Assembly: GCF_022539315.1 (NCBI RefSeq)
Contig: NC_066314.1
Location: forward strand, 48,607,180 to 48,671,179
DNA length: 64,000 nucleotides
Direction: 5' to 3'
DNA from: Serinus canaria
Lineage: Eukaryota > Chordata > Aves > Passeriformes > Fringillidae
The notes beneath the pieces were generated by a model that searched no databases, was not told where the DNA came from, and saw nothing but the letters and a program-made list of their open reading frames with translations. The position numbers and the translations under genes are program-made. Every line of letters starts with the position of its first letter. The first letter of the stretch is position 1. Below, piece after piece: positions 36,502 to 47,350 of this stretch.

Positions 36502-39500
36502 CTGGAGCAGCAAGGAATTAAAACATAGTGAGCTGAAAATACCAGCTGCTTTTTACACTCCATATTAAAGTTTAACCCACTCAAGAAATTAGTTTTGCAT
36601 AGTTGGAAACCAATTATCACTTCAAAAAAAACACAAACGAACAACAACAACCAAGCTTTTCTTTCAGGGAATTTGCAAAGTGACAAAGTCTTCAGAATAC
36701 TGAGGACCAGAGTTTTCTAAGAACAGGTGAAGAGTGGATGTTATACTACACCAGACATGAAGCATTTTTCTCCATCTTAAGCAAAACGTTGTGATGAGTG
36801 AGAAGCCAGCTTCTCAACAGCTCAACTTTAAACCTGAAAGCTATAAATAACTCCTTTACTGCTGATAATCCCAAGAGAATCATCCTGTCAGATTATTCAT
36901 ACCACTAAAGTCAACTCAAGATCGAAGGTTTCCTTTCAAACCCCCAGTAACACTCATCAAGCCCCATACAGCAGTATGTTTATCAAACCCAGCAGCAGTA
37001 ACTAAATTAAAACTGATAAGGTGGTAAGCAGCCTTGTGCAGAGGAAAGGGGGGGGGGAATGGCGCTTATTCACTGACAGCAGCAATTACAAGAGCTAAAG
37101 ACAACATTACTGAAAATCATTCAGATGCAGGACAGGATTGGAAGATACCATACCTTTTAAACTATCTAGTTCTTACCATCCTCCTCTATTTAATTAGAAG
37201 AGTATTGAAGTTTCCTGTGTTAAACTATCCTTTGGCTTTGTTTGCTTTTCCAATAAGAGCTGCGTTGTTAAGGAATTCACACCGGCACGACAATATTTGT
37301 GCTAAGTCTTCCAGCAGCCACGAAGGCAGACAAGCATCCCCTGCTGCCCAACAAAGGCTCTAGGTCCCGACACTGCACCCTCTAATGCAGCCTCGGTCAG
37401 AAGATTATGGCCAGGCTGAGCCAGGACACAGCCAGGAGGAAGGCCAGGGGATTGTGATGGAGAATGAAGCTTAAGTCACAATCTGCTTTTTCTGCTTTTT
37501 AAACTTCTCTCTTTTATAGCTTACACCCTGAAATTTTCCAAAATAATGTTCCATATTTATCTCACTTCTAATGATTAATAACAGAGAGGTTCTCTTATAC
37601 AAGGAAGGTTTGACTTCTCACCAACATGATTATACATGCAGAGAAGTCCAAGATCTCAGCACTATTATTGTCAAAGAAAACAAATGCTGAGCTGTTAAGC
37701 AAATAATTCTAAACTATAATTGCAAACACCAACTTTGAACATAACCAGCTGCCAGATAGAACTTCATCAATATTTATAGCATGACATCAGTCTGAATTGT
37801 ACTTTTCAGCTATTTCGGCACCTAAGAAAGGAACAGGAAGCTAATTTTCAAAAATCTGTTTTATATTCAACAAAGCTTTTTCTTCAAAGAAATGAGGCAA
37901 CACACTCATTCTTATGGCTAATTTATAAATTTAAAAACACAATGCAAATTATTACTGATACAATGCTAGTCCTCAGCACTGCAGTCTTTGCTTAACATGT
38001 TTAGTTAGTACTACTGAATTTGGAACTACGTGCGAGAAGAGCTTCAGACCTGCTCAACTATGTGTGAGGTCAGGGCCCTAAATGTTCAGTCTTTGGCACA
38101 AAAAGAGTTCTTCAACCTTCTCATCTTATTTTCTCTGAAAGTGCCATTTAAAAGAAAAGTAACCCAGTTTACTATTGCAACAAAAAACATTCGAGTCTGC
38201 CTTTAGGCTACCTACTCGAACTACATGACAACTGATTTTCACTGTCAAGCTCTCACACAACATTTAAAAACCTAACTCTTGAAATTTACTCCTAGTTTTG
38301 AATGTTCTTCACTTACATGTTACTTTTTGTTCACCCTCTATTAAATTTGAAATGCAGTAACACAAAAATCTCAATTATTTTTTGTCCAAACTTTGTCAGA
38401 CTAAAGTTACTTTCAATTTATTTACGTACCCAGCTGTGGCAGGGGTGAGATAAGCTGATATACAGTATCCATACACAAGGCAGCACCAGTTTATCTATTT
38501 ACCTTCAACTGGTGAAAGCAACATTATCCAGCATTGGTTAAGTAAAGGGTTAGGGCTGGAGAGGGAAGGGACTAGTTATGTCACTGTATTCTTGCCCTCA
38601 GGCCACCACAATGTAACACTGTCAGGAGCATATTCCTTTGCTTATTAGACAATGTTAAAAAGTATTTGATACAATGGGACTTCTATCTGTTTTCTCCACA
38701 GTCTAATACAGTTTTCAATCAACAGGAAGCTTCTCTCAATATGAATCTATTTTCCACAATACATAAATTGCCAGGGACAGGGAAGAGAAAGTTGGACTTT
38801 GAATATGAAAGAACCAGAAAATGAAAGAATATGAATATGAAAGAATCAGAGCAGTTAACTTCCAACAAATGAAAATATTATCAGAATGTGTCTCTGAGTA
38901 CTCTAAAAATTAAAAGGGCCAAGCAAAGAAAATTATAGGCAGCTAATCTACAACTATGGAGTTTTAAAAATGTGTGTAACAGCCTAGCTTTGCAATAAAA
39001 TACATCTTCCCCCTTTCAAGTATAATTTAGCAAAGTGAGTGCCATCAGAAACATAGGCAACTTCCCCATAGCTTTTATTATATATAACAGAAACATTGAA
39101 CAACAACTAAAATCTACACCTGTTCTTGAGGCTGCCACCACACCAGCTGCAGAAAGTAGACAAGCAGATCCTGAAGCACACAAACATTTATCCAAACAAA
39201 AAGCACAGCTAAAATCATAAAAACTCAATTTTAGCTTTACTACCGCACCTTGCCATGAAGGGATAGGAAAACCAAGAGCTGAACCTGTAGGAAATCACCA
39301 AAAAAAGACACTTATTATGAGGGGCAGGGAAATACTATAGTATTATAGGGAACAGTAAAGACAATATCCATTTTAAATGTGAGAATCCATTTCAAATGTG
39401 AGAAATGTTAAGTATTGATTTTTTTTGCAGTGTCAATGAAAAATGGTATGAATCTTAATGAACAGTCACAAATAAGCACTGTGGCTTGACTCTCTCATTT

Positions 39501-42500
39501 TTGTTCTCTTCAAAAGAAGACTCATCTGCATTTTAATTTGCCAGGATAGGCATCTGATACAACACAACTCAAACCTGATAGTGCAGAATCTCAGCCATTT
39601 GACAAACAAAAATACTAAATATTTAATTTTAAAGAATTTTTTTTCAGAATCTAAATACATATGGAAGGGTAAGAATTTAAATTGCAATGGTTGTAACAGT
39701 AAAATATCCTGCATAGACACACATTGGTGCCAAAGCACTCTTTTTTTGGCTCCTTACTTGAAGCAGTTAAGTGGAACTTAAAAAACAAACAAAGCCTCCA
39801 AAATTAAACCCCCAAACATCGTTATCAGAATAAACACATTCCCAAAACAGACTGAAGCTGTTATATGTACAGCAATGTAAGAATGCTATTATTACATCCA
39901 GGAAAAATCTCAATACATAAAAATCCCAGAGAGGGTCACAAAAAAGATACTAAACCCCATAAAAGCAGCTGAAAATGCTTTAAAGTAACTATTTAGAGCC
40001 ATATGTATTATGGCCTTCTCTCTTGAAGGGATTTTGGGCTGCTTCAGATCAAGGATGGATCATAATTTGTTCTGAAGTATATTTCGATCTTTGTAAGAAC
40101 CTGGGGTGAGGGGACACATTATCTTCCTTTATCTCAGAGGCAAATTTTTAAAATCAAAATATTATCCTAACACTTCTTCCCAAGTTCCTCATCATTCCTC
40201 ATGCTAGCTACACCCTCTAATACTGTTAACTTACAGCTTCTCAAGTCACAGTGTGCAAGCAACAGAAACCTCAGAGGTTTGAAATACTGTTTCACTGTAT
40301 GGTAAAGTAAGTGAGTATATAGGTGATTTAATCTTCTACAAAATCTAACTTCTGGAAAAGCTTTTAAATCACAGAGTTACTGTACTGCTGTATAAAAAGC
40401 AGAATATACTGTCAGCTGTAATAAGAAAATGTACTCTGCGGCACTTCCATCTTCTCCAGAAAGAGACATCAGATTATTTCTAAGGATCCCCAAATGTGCC
40501 AGGAGAGAGCTAAAAGGTTCTCAAATGTCCAGGAAAGAATCTTTAAACATAGGTTAAAACCTGGCTCTCTTCAGCTCCTAAAACACACAAGTTCCTAACT
40601 AGAGGACATTGACACCAAAGTGCTGAGTAATTTGTGTCTCTTAGCTGTAAGAAGCAGTGAGACGAGAGGACCTACTCCCATTATCATTGCTGGATCACCC
40701 TAAGGCAAAAATAGATTTATCCACAGTAGACTGGCAAGTCCCTGAAGGGTTCCTTCTGTTCCCCAGAGGTGGGTTTCCTATCTTTCCTACCACTCATGTG
40801 GTACTGTTGTGAGACTTATGCAGAGAGGTCACAGGGCCAGGGAAGTTGGTAATGAGATTGCCATGGAGCAGCCCAGCAGTTCCTTAGTTCTGACCATGTG
40901 GAGACCCATCAGACCAGTCCTAAAACAAGAAGGGCAGCAAAAACCTTTCCAAACATTCAGCTTCTGCATTTAAAATCATACATTTATTTGAACTAGTGAA
41001 ACTCTCTCACAAAGTCTGCCTTTGCCACATGAACAACGCATTAGAGATCTGCAGGTACAACCAGTGTTTGTGGTAAGAAAATAGGAGGGACTTGAGTAGG
41101 GAAAAAACCCGTGCAGCCCTAGGATACAAGATGATCAGAGGAACAGGAAGAAGCATTTCCAACAAGCAAAACAGAGGCCAGAATCTGAAAAATCTTCAAA
41201 CTTACCAGAAGAAAGTCAACAATATTTGCAAAAACTACATTCTTTGTAGACTACTACCAAATCAAGGGGCATAAGTTTCTCTTGTTACAGAACAGATTTA
41301 CTAATGAAAAACCCAATACACTACTGAAAAATTCTACCAGCTTGTTTTTCTTCATAGCACTTTTCATGACACTTTCAAGAGTCATGATAAAAGTATAGAA
41401 ATTAAATGCTAGTAAAACATCAATGACTTTTACTTCATTACTCATTTAGATGGATTAGAGGACTTCCCCTCATACAAGCAACATGATATCATTTTATCAC
41501 CTTTTGACTAATCCTCTGTCAGGCTATCTAAAATTATCAACTCTTTGTTTTGCAACTTTGCTTCTTATCCTTTCATCTGCTAATTAGCTTTCCAGCCTCC
41601 CATCTTCTGCCTAACATAGTCAAAATATACCAACTTCCAGGTTACTCTTTACACATTTACTGTACCAGTATCCTGTACCACACAGCACACGTTCTGCCTT
41701 ATGATACTTCCCATTTCTCCTGACAAGGAGGATGTTGCTCCACAGACTTAAAAGCTAAACTGTCTAAGAGCTGCTTTCAGAACCATTTTACTTTTTAAAG
41801 TAGATATTTTAAAAAATTTAAACAGTGTAAGTTTCAGATAGAACATTAACTTGCTTCCCAGACTTTCTCACAGAGGAACTATTGAGTTTTTTCTGATCCA
41901 CAGACATCAAATCAGGAAATACATGCACGATATCCAATTTCAGAACTACTAAAGCTGGCAGGGCCCAGAAACGCAATCCGTACTGACTAGCTGAAACTGG
42001 AAAAGGTCATCTCCATAGCTCACTACATGGTAAACACGGAGAACATCCAAACTCCAACCACAACCCTCACGCTGATGAAAACTTAAAAACCTCAGAACAT
42101 TCCCCTACAACATAATGCAAACCATAATAAGTGCAAAAACACCCTCTCCCTGTAACCGCTATAAGAAGGCAAAGGGAAAAAGCAAATTTAACATACTCAC
42201 TGCCTACTGCTCTAGAGGAGAGAAAATAAGTGACACCAACGCCTTACAGCAAAGCATGTTTACTTCCCTGAAGAAATAAAAAATAATGAGTAGCAGTGCA
42301 ACACAAAGAAGGCATGAACAGAAGAGAAATGTAAGGAAGTATAAGAGTTTTATTATCAGCTGAAAGGGCCAGGGAACAGCAAACAGAATATCCTGATTAC
42401 TCTCACCCCGGTCACCTCGGTCACCTCGCAAGCTGAAATACCAGCAGGCAACTACTTGTCTGACAGTGACAGCTGGCCCAAGTACTAAAAAGCGCCCCTA

Positions 42501-44796
42501 TTTTTATTAGCAGATAGTAGCCAGAAGTTTAGTTTGGATTCACAAGAAATTAATATGAATTCTTCAGTCCATATTCCACACTCTGTTTGGTATCAAGCAA
42601 CCATACTATACATGTTATATCTGAAAATGGAGAAAGACAGTAAATGCTAAGCTAAGGAAGACTGTTAGCAAGAATACATGTATTTTTCTCCCACAACTGG
42701 TCAAACCATTAGAAATGCATGTTACTGTCTGCTCAACATCTCTGTGCTAGGTTCTTGCAATTAGAACTGAAGACTGACATTCCCTTGTTATTCTTTCCCT
42801 AAGACAATGAAACATTTCATTATTAAAATTTCTGAAAAAGGAAGAAACAGACCATTAAAAGCAAATCCAGAGCAAATACATTTTATAAGCATTGAGGTGA
42901 CAGAAAACTTTTAGTTTTAAAGAAAAACCAGTGGTACATATGTGCTAGTATCAGGTACTTCCCTCCTTTATCTATGTGTCAAACATGCTTAGTTTATCCT
43001 GTGAAAACAAACAATGCCAGTTCTTCACAAAAAAACTCATCTACTGACCCAAACTACACATACATTAAGGCTGAGTGAAGAAGAACAACTAACAATAAAG
43101 AATGGAACAGCTGTAAAATGCTAGGTATACTGCAAGTAGTAGTATTGCAGAATTTGTGAATTTGATAGCAGCACTATGAGCAATGACTGAGGAAAGCCAT
43201 TGCAAAGAAACTGGAAAACGACTGTTAGTTGCTATTACTGCACAAAGCAGACAATATTTATGTATAAAGATTTCCAAGAAAATAAACACAATAATGGCAG
43301 TAAGTGACTACAACAGACTCTGCATCCAAGCATTTTGCAGAAAATGGAAATAGAGTAACCAAACCATTAAGCAGACTACTAATAAACTCATTCAAGTCAA
43401 TAACTAAGCTTTTTAGACTTATTCTATTATCTCCAGTTCATACTGCTTAATTATAAATTCAGTCTCTTCTGTGAGCAGAAGTACACCAGCTTTACCAGAG
43501 GGGAAAAAAAAAAAAAAAGAAAAAAAAATCACTCAAAAACCCCTGAGAACAAACCCTGTTTTGAACATATTTTCAAATCACTAATTTTATAGCAGTCCTT
43601 CAATTCTTTCCATCATTCTGGCTGCAGCTATTCTGTTCTAGATGCAGTTGTCTAGAACAGACATACAATTTTTATTATGCATTATTCTGCAAAAATTAAT
43701 TCCTAATTTCTTACTTGCTATGATAGGAGGCAGATCTAAGGTAAAATACACTACCTCAGAGCTACATGAAATTCTCTCCTGAAGCTTCCTCCTCTGAAGT
43801 CATACTCCAACATCAGGTTTTAATGATGAAATAAGCATCACCAAGCAAAACCATGACATACACTCAACCTAAATGTTTTACTGGACTATTCAATCACACA
43901 AACTCTGGCTGATTAAGCTTTGTCAAGACTTCTATGTCCAAACGTTTGAACTTATTATTGAAATGAAAGTGTAGATCTCTAGCTAAATTTGCAGGTATAC
44001 AGAAATTGAAATAATGCATTAATTCAAAAGTCTGCCTAATCAAGAGACACTGACTGGCTTATCATCACATTTTTACCGAGACTTCCATGTTACAGGATTC
44101 AGGCGATTCCCTGTAAGCATCCCAATGACATTTTGCCCATCAGTACACATGCAGTATAGCTAAACAAGATAAATGTCTAATGATGACCTCACCTACTCTC
44201 TACTAAAACAGATGTGCCTGTACCTTACTGCCCCAAAATCTCACAGCAGAAAATCTAACACACAGCTAACACCTCTCCAGGCTCCCTTCCCCCATCTCCA
44301 GCCTCAACTTTTTGCAGGGTGATTTCTTCACTGAGGAATTGTCTAGTTACATCTGCAACTCAGTAAAACTCAGGTGAAAAGTCACCCCTGCAAACCCCTC
44401 CCCTGAGAAACATCTACCCAGCAGACCCTGCAATATCCACGGCTTGCGTAGACAAACTGGAGCTTATCTTTTAGCTCGGGGCCTTGGGAAATGCAGCAGA
44501 TGAGAGCATTCACTCACATCTCAACAGCGCGCATTCCAAGGAATCTGCACCCTTAAAGAGTCACCTCAGGAGAGGAGGGCATTGCCGAATAACTTCACTG
44601 TGGACAACCTAACTGCAAAGCTGCTTGAACTTGTGCACATATTTAATAATCCTATGAGCCCAAGTTATCACCTCTACAACACTTGTAGCAGGAACTAATT
44701 TTCCAAAATCCATTCATACGGATAGCGGTATTACTGGAAAACACCAGGTAAAACAGACCTTTCAAATACAGAGCTGTACAACCCCCAAAGACCTAC
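36502..44796. other. Intron-like AT-rich DNA with micro-exon-like segments
   Basis: No repeat family was recognised. A G9 run sits at about 37,049-37,057 and an A-rich run at 43,504-43,529. Phase-compatible minus segments with reasonable sites occur at 38,317-38,337, 38,503-38,555, 40,381-40,415, 41,206-41,250, 42,407-42,432, 43,715-43,735, 44,229-44,254 and 44,518-44,551. Most are 21-45 nt and individually weak. Confidence 0.3.
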
Positions 44797-44917
44797 CGAC
44801 TATTTTGCAGAAAAAGTCACAGGTTTTGTAGAGGTCGTAAATGTGACAACGTTTGTAGACGTCAAAGACAACGTCGTACCTTTTGCAGAGGTTGTAAGCT
44901 GAACTCCAGCAAGTCAT
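44797..44917 (-). CDS. Candidate first coding exon
   Basis: On the minus strand an ATG at 44,915-44,917 (A at -3, in-frame TAA just upstream) opens 40 codons reading MTCWSSAYNLCKRYDVVF, then DVYKRCHIYDLYKTC, and reaches donor GTCG/GTAGGT. It lies about 950 bases downstream of the CpG-island donor, where a second exon could sit (acceptor CCTCTTTGTAAAG near 44,965). Most of it is an imperfect tandem repeat, so the open frame may be a by-product of repetition. Confidence 0.25.
44803..44901. repeat. Imperfect ~28-bp tandem repeat with CpGs
   Basis: Four diverged units start at 44,803, 44,824, 44,852 and 44,881, each beginning TTTTG(C/T)AGA or TTTGTAGA. Units two and three share GTC, GACAACG and CGTA words. 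CpG content is much higher than in the neighbouring introns and a CRE-like GACGTC is included. Confidence 0.75.
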
Positions 44918-45865
44918 TATTTAAAAATAGTAATTAATGGATTATAAAAACGTTAACTTTACAAAGAGGTATTTTAACAAATGATTATAAGGTTAGTGAA
45001 ACGTTTTCATGGAAAAACAAGCACTGTTTACATCAGTAAGCATCTCTGCTTTAGCGAGGAAAACACTTTGTTGAGTCTTCGGTTTATTCAACAAGCCTCA
45101 GCTGTATGCTGTAGTAGATCCTCCTACATGCACTTTCATGAAGCAGATCTGAGCTTGCAAGATACCACGCTGCAAGTAGCGCTTATCCACAGCCAGCGAA
45201 GCGTCTCCAGAAACAAACATTCCCTCATTTTGCTACAAACAGCTGGGGAAACTTTTTTTCCCCCTAGGACACACCTCTGAACACGGTCACTCTTCCCACC
45301 CACCCTCATGTGTACACACACATTTTCACCAGCATCACGTTCTACTCAACCAGCGCGGTTTGCAGTGCTACCAACGCAACCTCGGCTCTGTCCCCACACT
45401 ACAGCACTTTTCTTCCCCATCCACAGAAGGGGTCCTCGGAGTGTTTCCGCCGCCGTACCTCCTGCCCGGCCTGGGTGATCCGGCGGGCGGGCGGCCCTTC
45501 CCCGGGGCCCTGTGTGGAGCGGGAGGGGGCGGTGGGGGGCACCGGGGCGCAGCCGCGGCGAACGGCGGCCGCACGTGAGGCGAGGAGGGGGCAGCGCTCG
45601 CCCGGCTGTGCCCCGGGACAGCCACTCGGCGGGGTCGGGCGGGAGCGCCGCTCCGCCGCCGGGGCAGCGCCCTTGAGCCGCCGCCGCTCGGGGCCCCTCC
45701 CGCCGGCCCGGCCCCCCCGTCCCTCCCCCGCCCCGCGGCACCGCGGCCCGGCGCCAGAGGCCCCTCAGAGGCGGCGCGAGGGTCCGCAGGGCGGGAAGGG
45801 CTCCCAGGGAGTCCCGCGGCAGGAGCTGGGATGGGGAATAGGTGGGGAGCCCGTCCCGCACTCAC

Positions 45866-46140
45866 CGCCGAGGGGCCGCCGCGGTGCGCTGAGCCCCCGT
45901 TCTTCTCAGTGCCGGGGGCGGCTCCGCCCGCCCGGGAAACACGAACCCCAGGAAGCAAAAGGCGAAGAAGCTGCGAAAAGCGTACCCCCCCCCCCCCCCC
46001 GCTCCGCCGGCGCAGCCAAAAAAACACCACCGGGGGGGGAAAAAAAAAAAACCAAAACCAAACTTTCCTCGCCGCCGTCTCTCCCTCCCCCGAGGAGCAC
46101 GAACCCAAACACACCGGGACACGCCCCCGCACCGCCCCTC
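45866..46140 (-). other. Putative non-coding first exon, minus strand
   Basis: A strong donor (CGGCG/GTGAGTGCG) at 45,865/45,866 is the best splice donor in the island. It lies just downstream, in the minus sense, of the CCAAT array. The transcription start is not visible and the right end is a guess. The frame that would join the candidate exons carries a stop and no ATG, so this exon would be 5' UTR. Confidence 0.45.
45985..46000. repeat. Poly-C run (C16)
   Basis: Sixteen consecutive C between CGTA and GCTCCG, within the putative first exon. The opposite strand is G16 and could form a G-quadruplex. Prone to sequencing and length error. Confidence 0.95.
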
Positions 46141-46149
46141 GCACCGCCC

Positions 46150-47018
46150 ATTGGATGGCGCCCCGCCGACCCCCGCGCTGATTGGTCGTTCTGCCTGCTC
46201 GTCTTCTCCTTCCGCTCCCCTTTCAGCCCCTTCATGCTGCCCATTGGGAAGAGTCTCGGGGATCTCTCCGTTCATTAGCCATGACGCACGTCAATCACAA
46301 AGGAGCACCGCCTCTCGGCGCTTTTGATTCGGTTCTCGCGTCACTACACGCCCACCGATTGGCTGCATTTGCTGGCTATCGCCGGTTAGCATTGCCCGCC
46401 CGCCCGCCCCCCCCCCCCCCCTCACATCCCTCACTGGCTCCCGCCCCTTCTTCCTCTGCCAGTTAGCTGCGAGATTTGCCCCTTAAATGGGGCACTCGCT
46501 CGCCCACTTCTATTTGTCCCGCCCTTCCGCCCTACGGATTGGGCTGTGGGTAGCACCCTCCGACTCCATTAGAGAACGAATGTGCCCGTTACACCGTAAC
46601 AGCGCGGAGCCCCGCCCACCGAGCCGCGCTCCTCGGCGGCCCCTGGGACTCTCCTCAGCCGAGGCGAGGTTACGTCAGTTTGTGCACTCATGTGCGGGCG
46701 CAAGGGCGGGGCGCCGTGACGGGCACAGGCAATAGCGCGTATGGCCGCGGCTGTGGCCACTCAGCGGCGCCGCGACACGGCACCGACGCCACACTGCCAG
46801 CCGCCCCCAGCGACAACTCCGCTTCGCCCAGCCCCTCCACGTGCACGCGCGACAGCTATTGGGCAGGAAGGGTGTCAGTCGTGCAGCTCACGAAGCTCAT
46901 TGGCCATTAGCCGACGCCTGCGCAGCCCACCGGAGACCGCCTGCCTGATGTCACCCGCCGGATGACACAGCAACCGTGGGCTGGGGCTGGGGAAAGGCAG
47001 GGCTGTGTCTTTGATTGG
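46150..47018 (-). promoter_or_regulatory. Array of eight same-oriented CCAAT boxes
   Basis: ATTGG on the plus strand (CCAAT on minus) occurs at 46,150, 46,181, 46,243, 46,358, 46,538, 46,858, 46,899 and 47,014. I saw no CCAAT in the opposite orientation in this interval. CCAAT is the NF-Y binding site. The shared orientation favours a minus-strand promoter. Confidence 0.75.
46407..46421. repeat. Poly-C run (C15) after CCCG repeats
   Basis: CCCGCCCGCCCG leads into 15 C, between two CCAAT boxes. The minus strand is a long G-rich segment able to form a G-quadruplex. Confidence 0.95.
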
Positions 47019-47350
47019 TTGGTTTTACTGTCAATCTCCCTGGAGGGAGGGTAGTGGGCGGGGTGATGGCGCGTGTCCGCCGCGCCCCACGTGGCCCGGG
47101 CAGCTGCGCACGTGACGGGAGCCCGCGACCGGGAATACTCATGGGAAAGGCAGTTGGGGTGACCGCGGCGTCATTCCTCAATGCAGTCGTTACAAATACA
47201 CGCTGATCTTCATTATTCCTGCAGTGGGTCCAGCCAGAAACTGCGGGGTGGGGGGGTGCGAGACTGAGGCAGGAGCGGGCCCCGGAACGCTTCCCTGGGA
47301 GGCGGCGTGAAGGCCGGGATGAGCAGCGTTGCCCCCGGGCTGCAGAGCAG

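Larger units (their letters stand above)
45340..47350. promoter_or_regulatory. CpG island promoter
   Basis: About 2 kb of GC-rich, CpG-dense sequence inside AT-rich DNA, with GC boxes (GGGCGG, CCGCCC), CCAAT boxes, E-boxes and CRE-like sites and no TATA box. This is the standard architecture of a broadly expressed vertebrate promoter. Long open frames here on both strands reflect low stop-codon frequency in GC-rich DNA and are not called as genes. Confidence 0.92.

Noticed and set aside
42189..42206. 11-nt minus micro-exon between TTTTCTCTCCTCTAG and GTGAGT
   Set aside because: Too small to support, and the frame needed by its neighbours is stopped.
45310..46278. 322-codon open frame on the plus strand across the CpG island, with long minus-strand frames overlapping it
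   Set aside because: GC-rich DNA has few stop codons. The frames are low-complexity P/R/G/A-rich, mutually overlapping on both strands, and read through poly-C runs and splice consensus.
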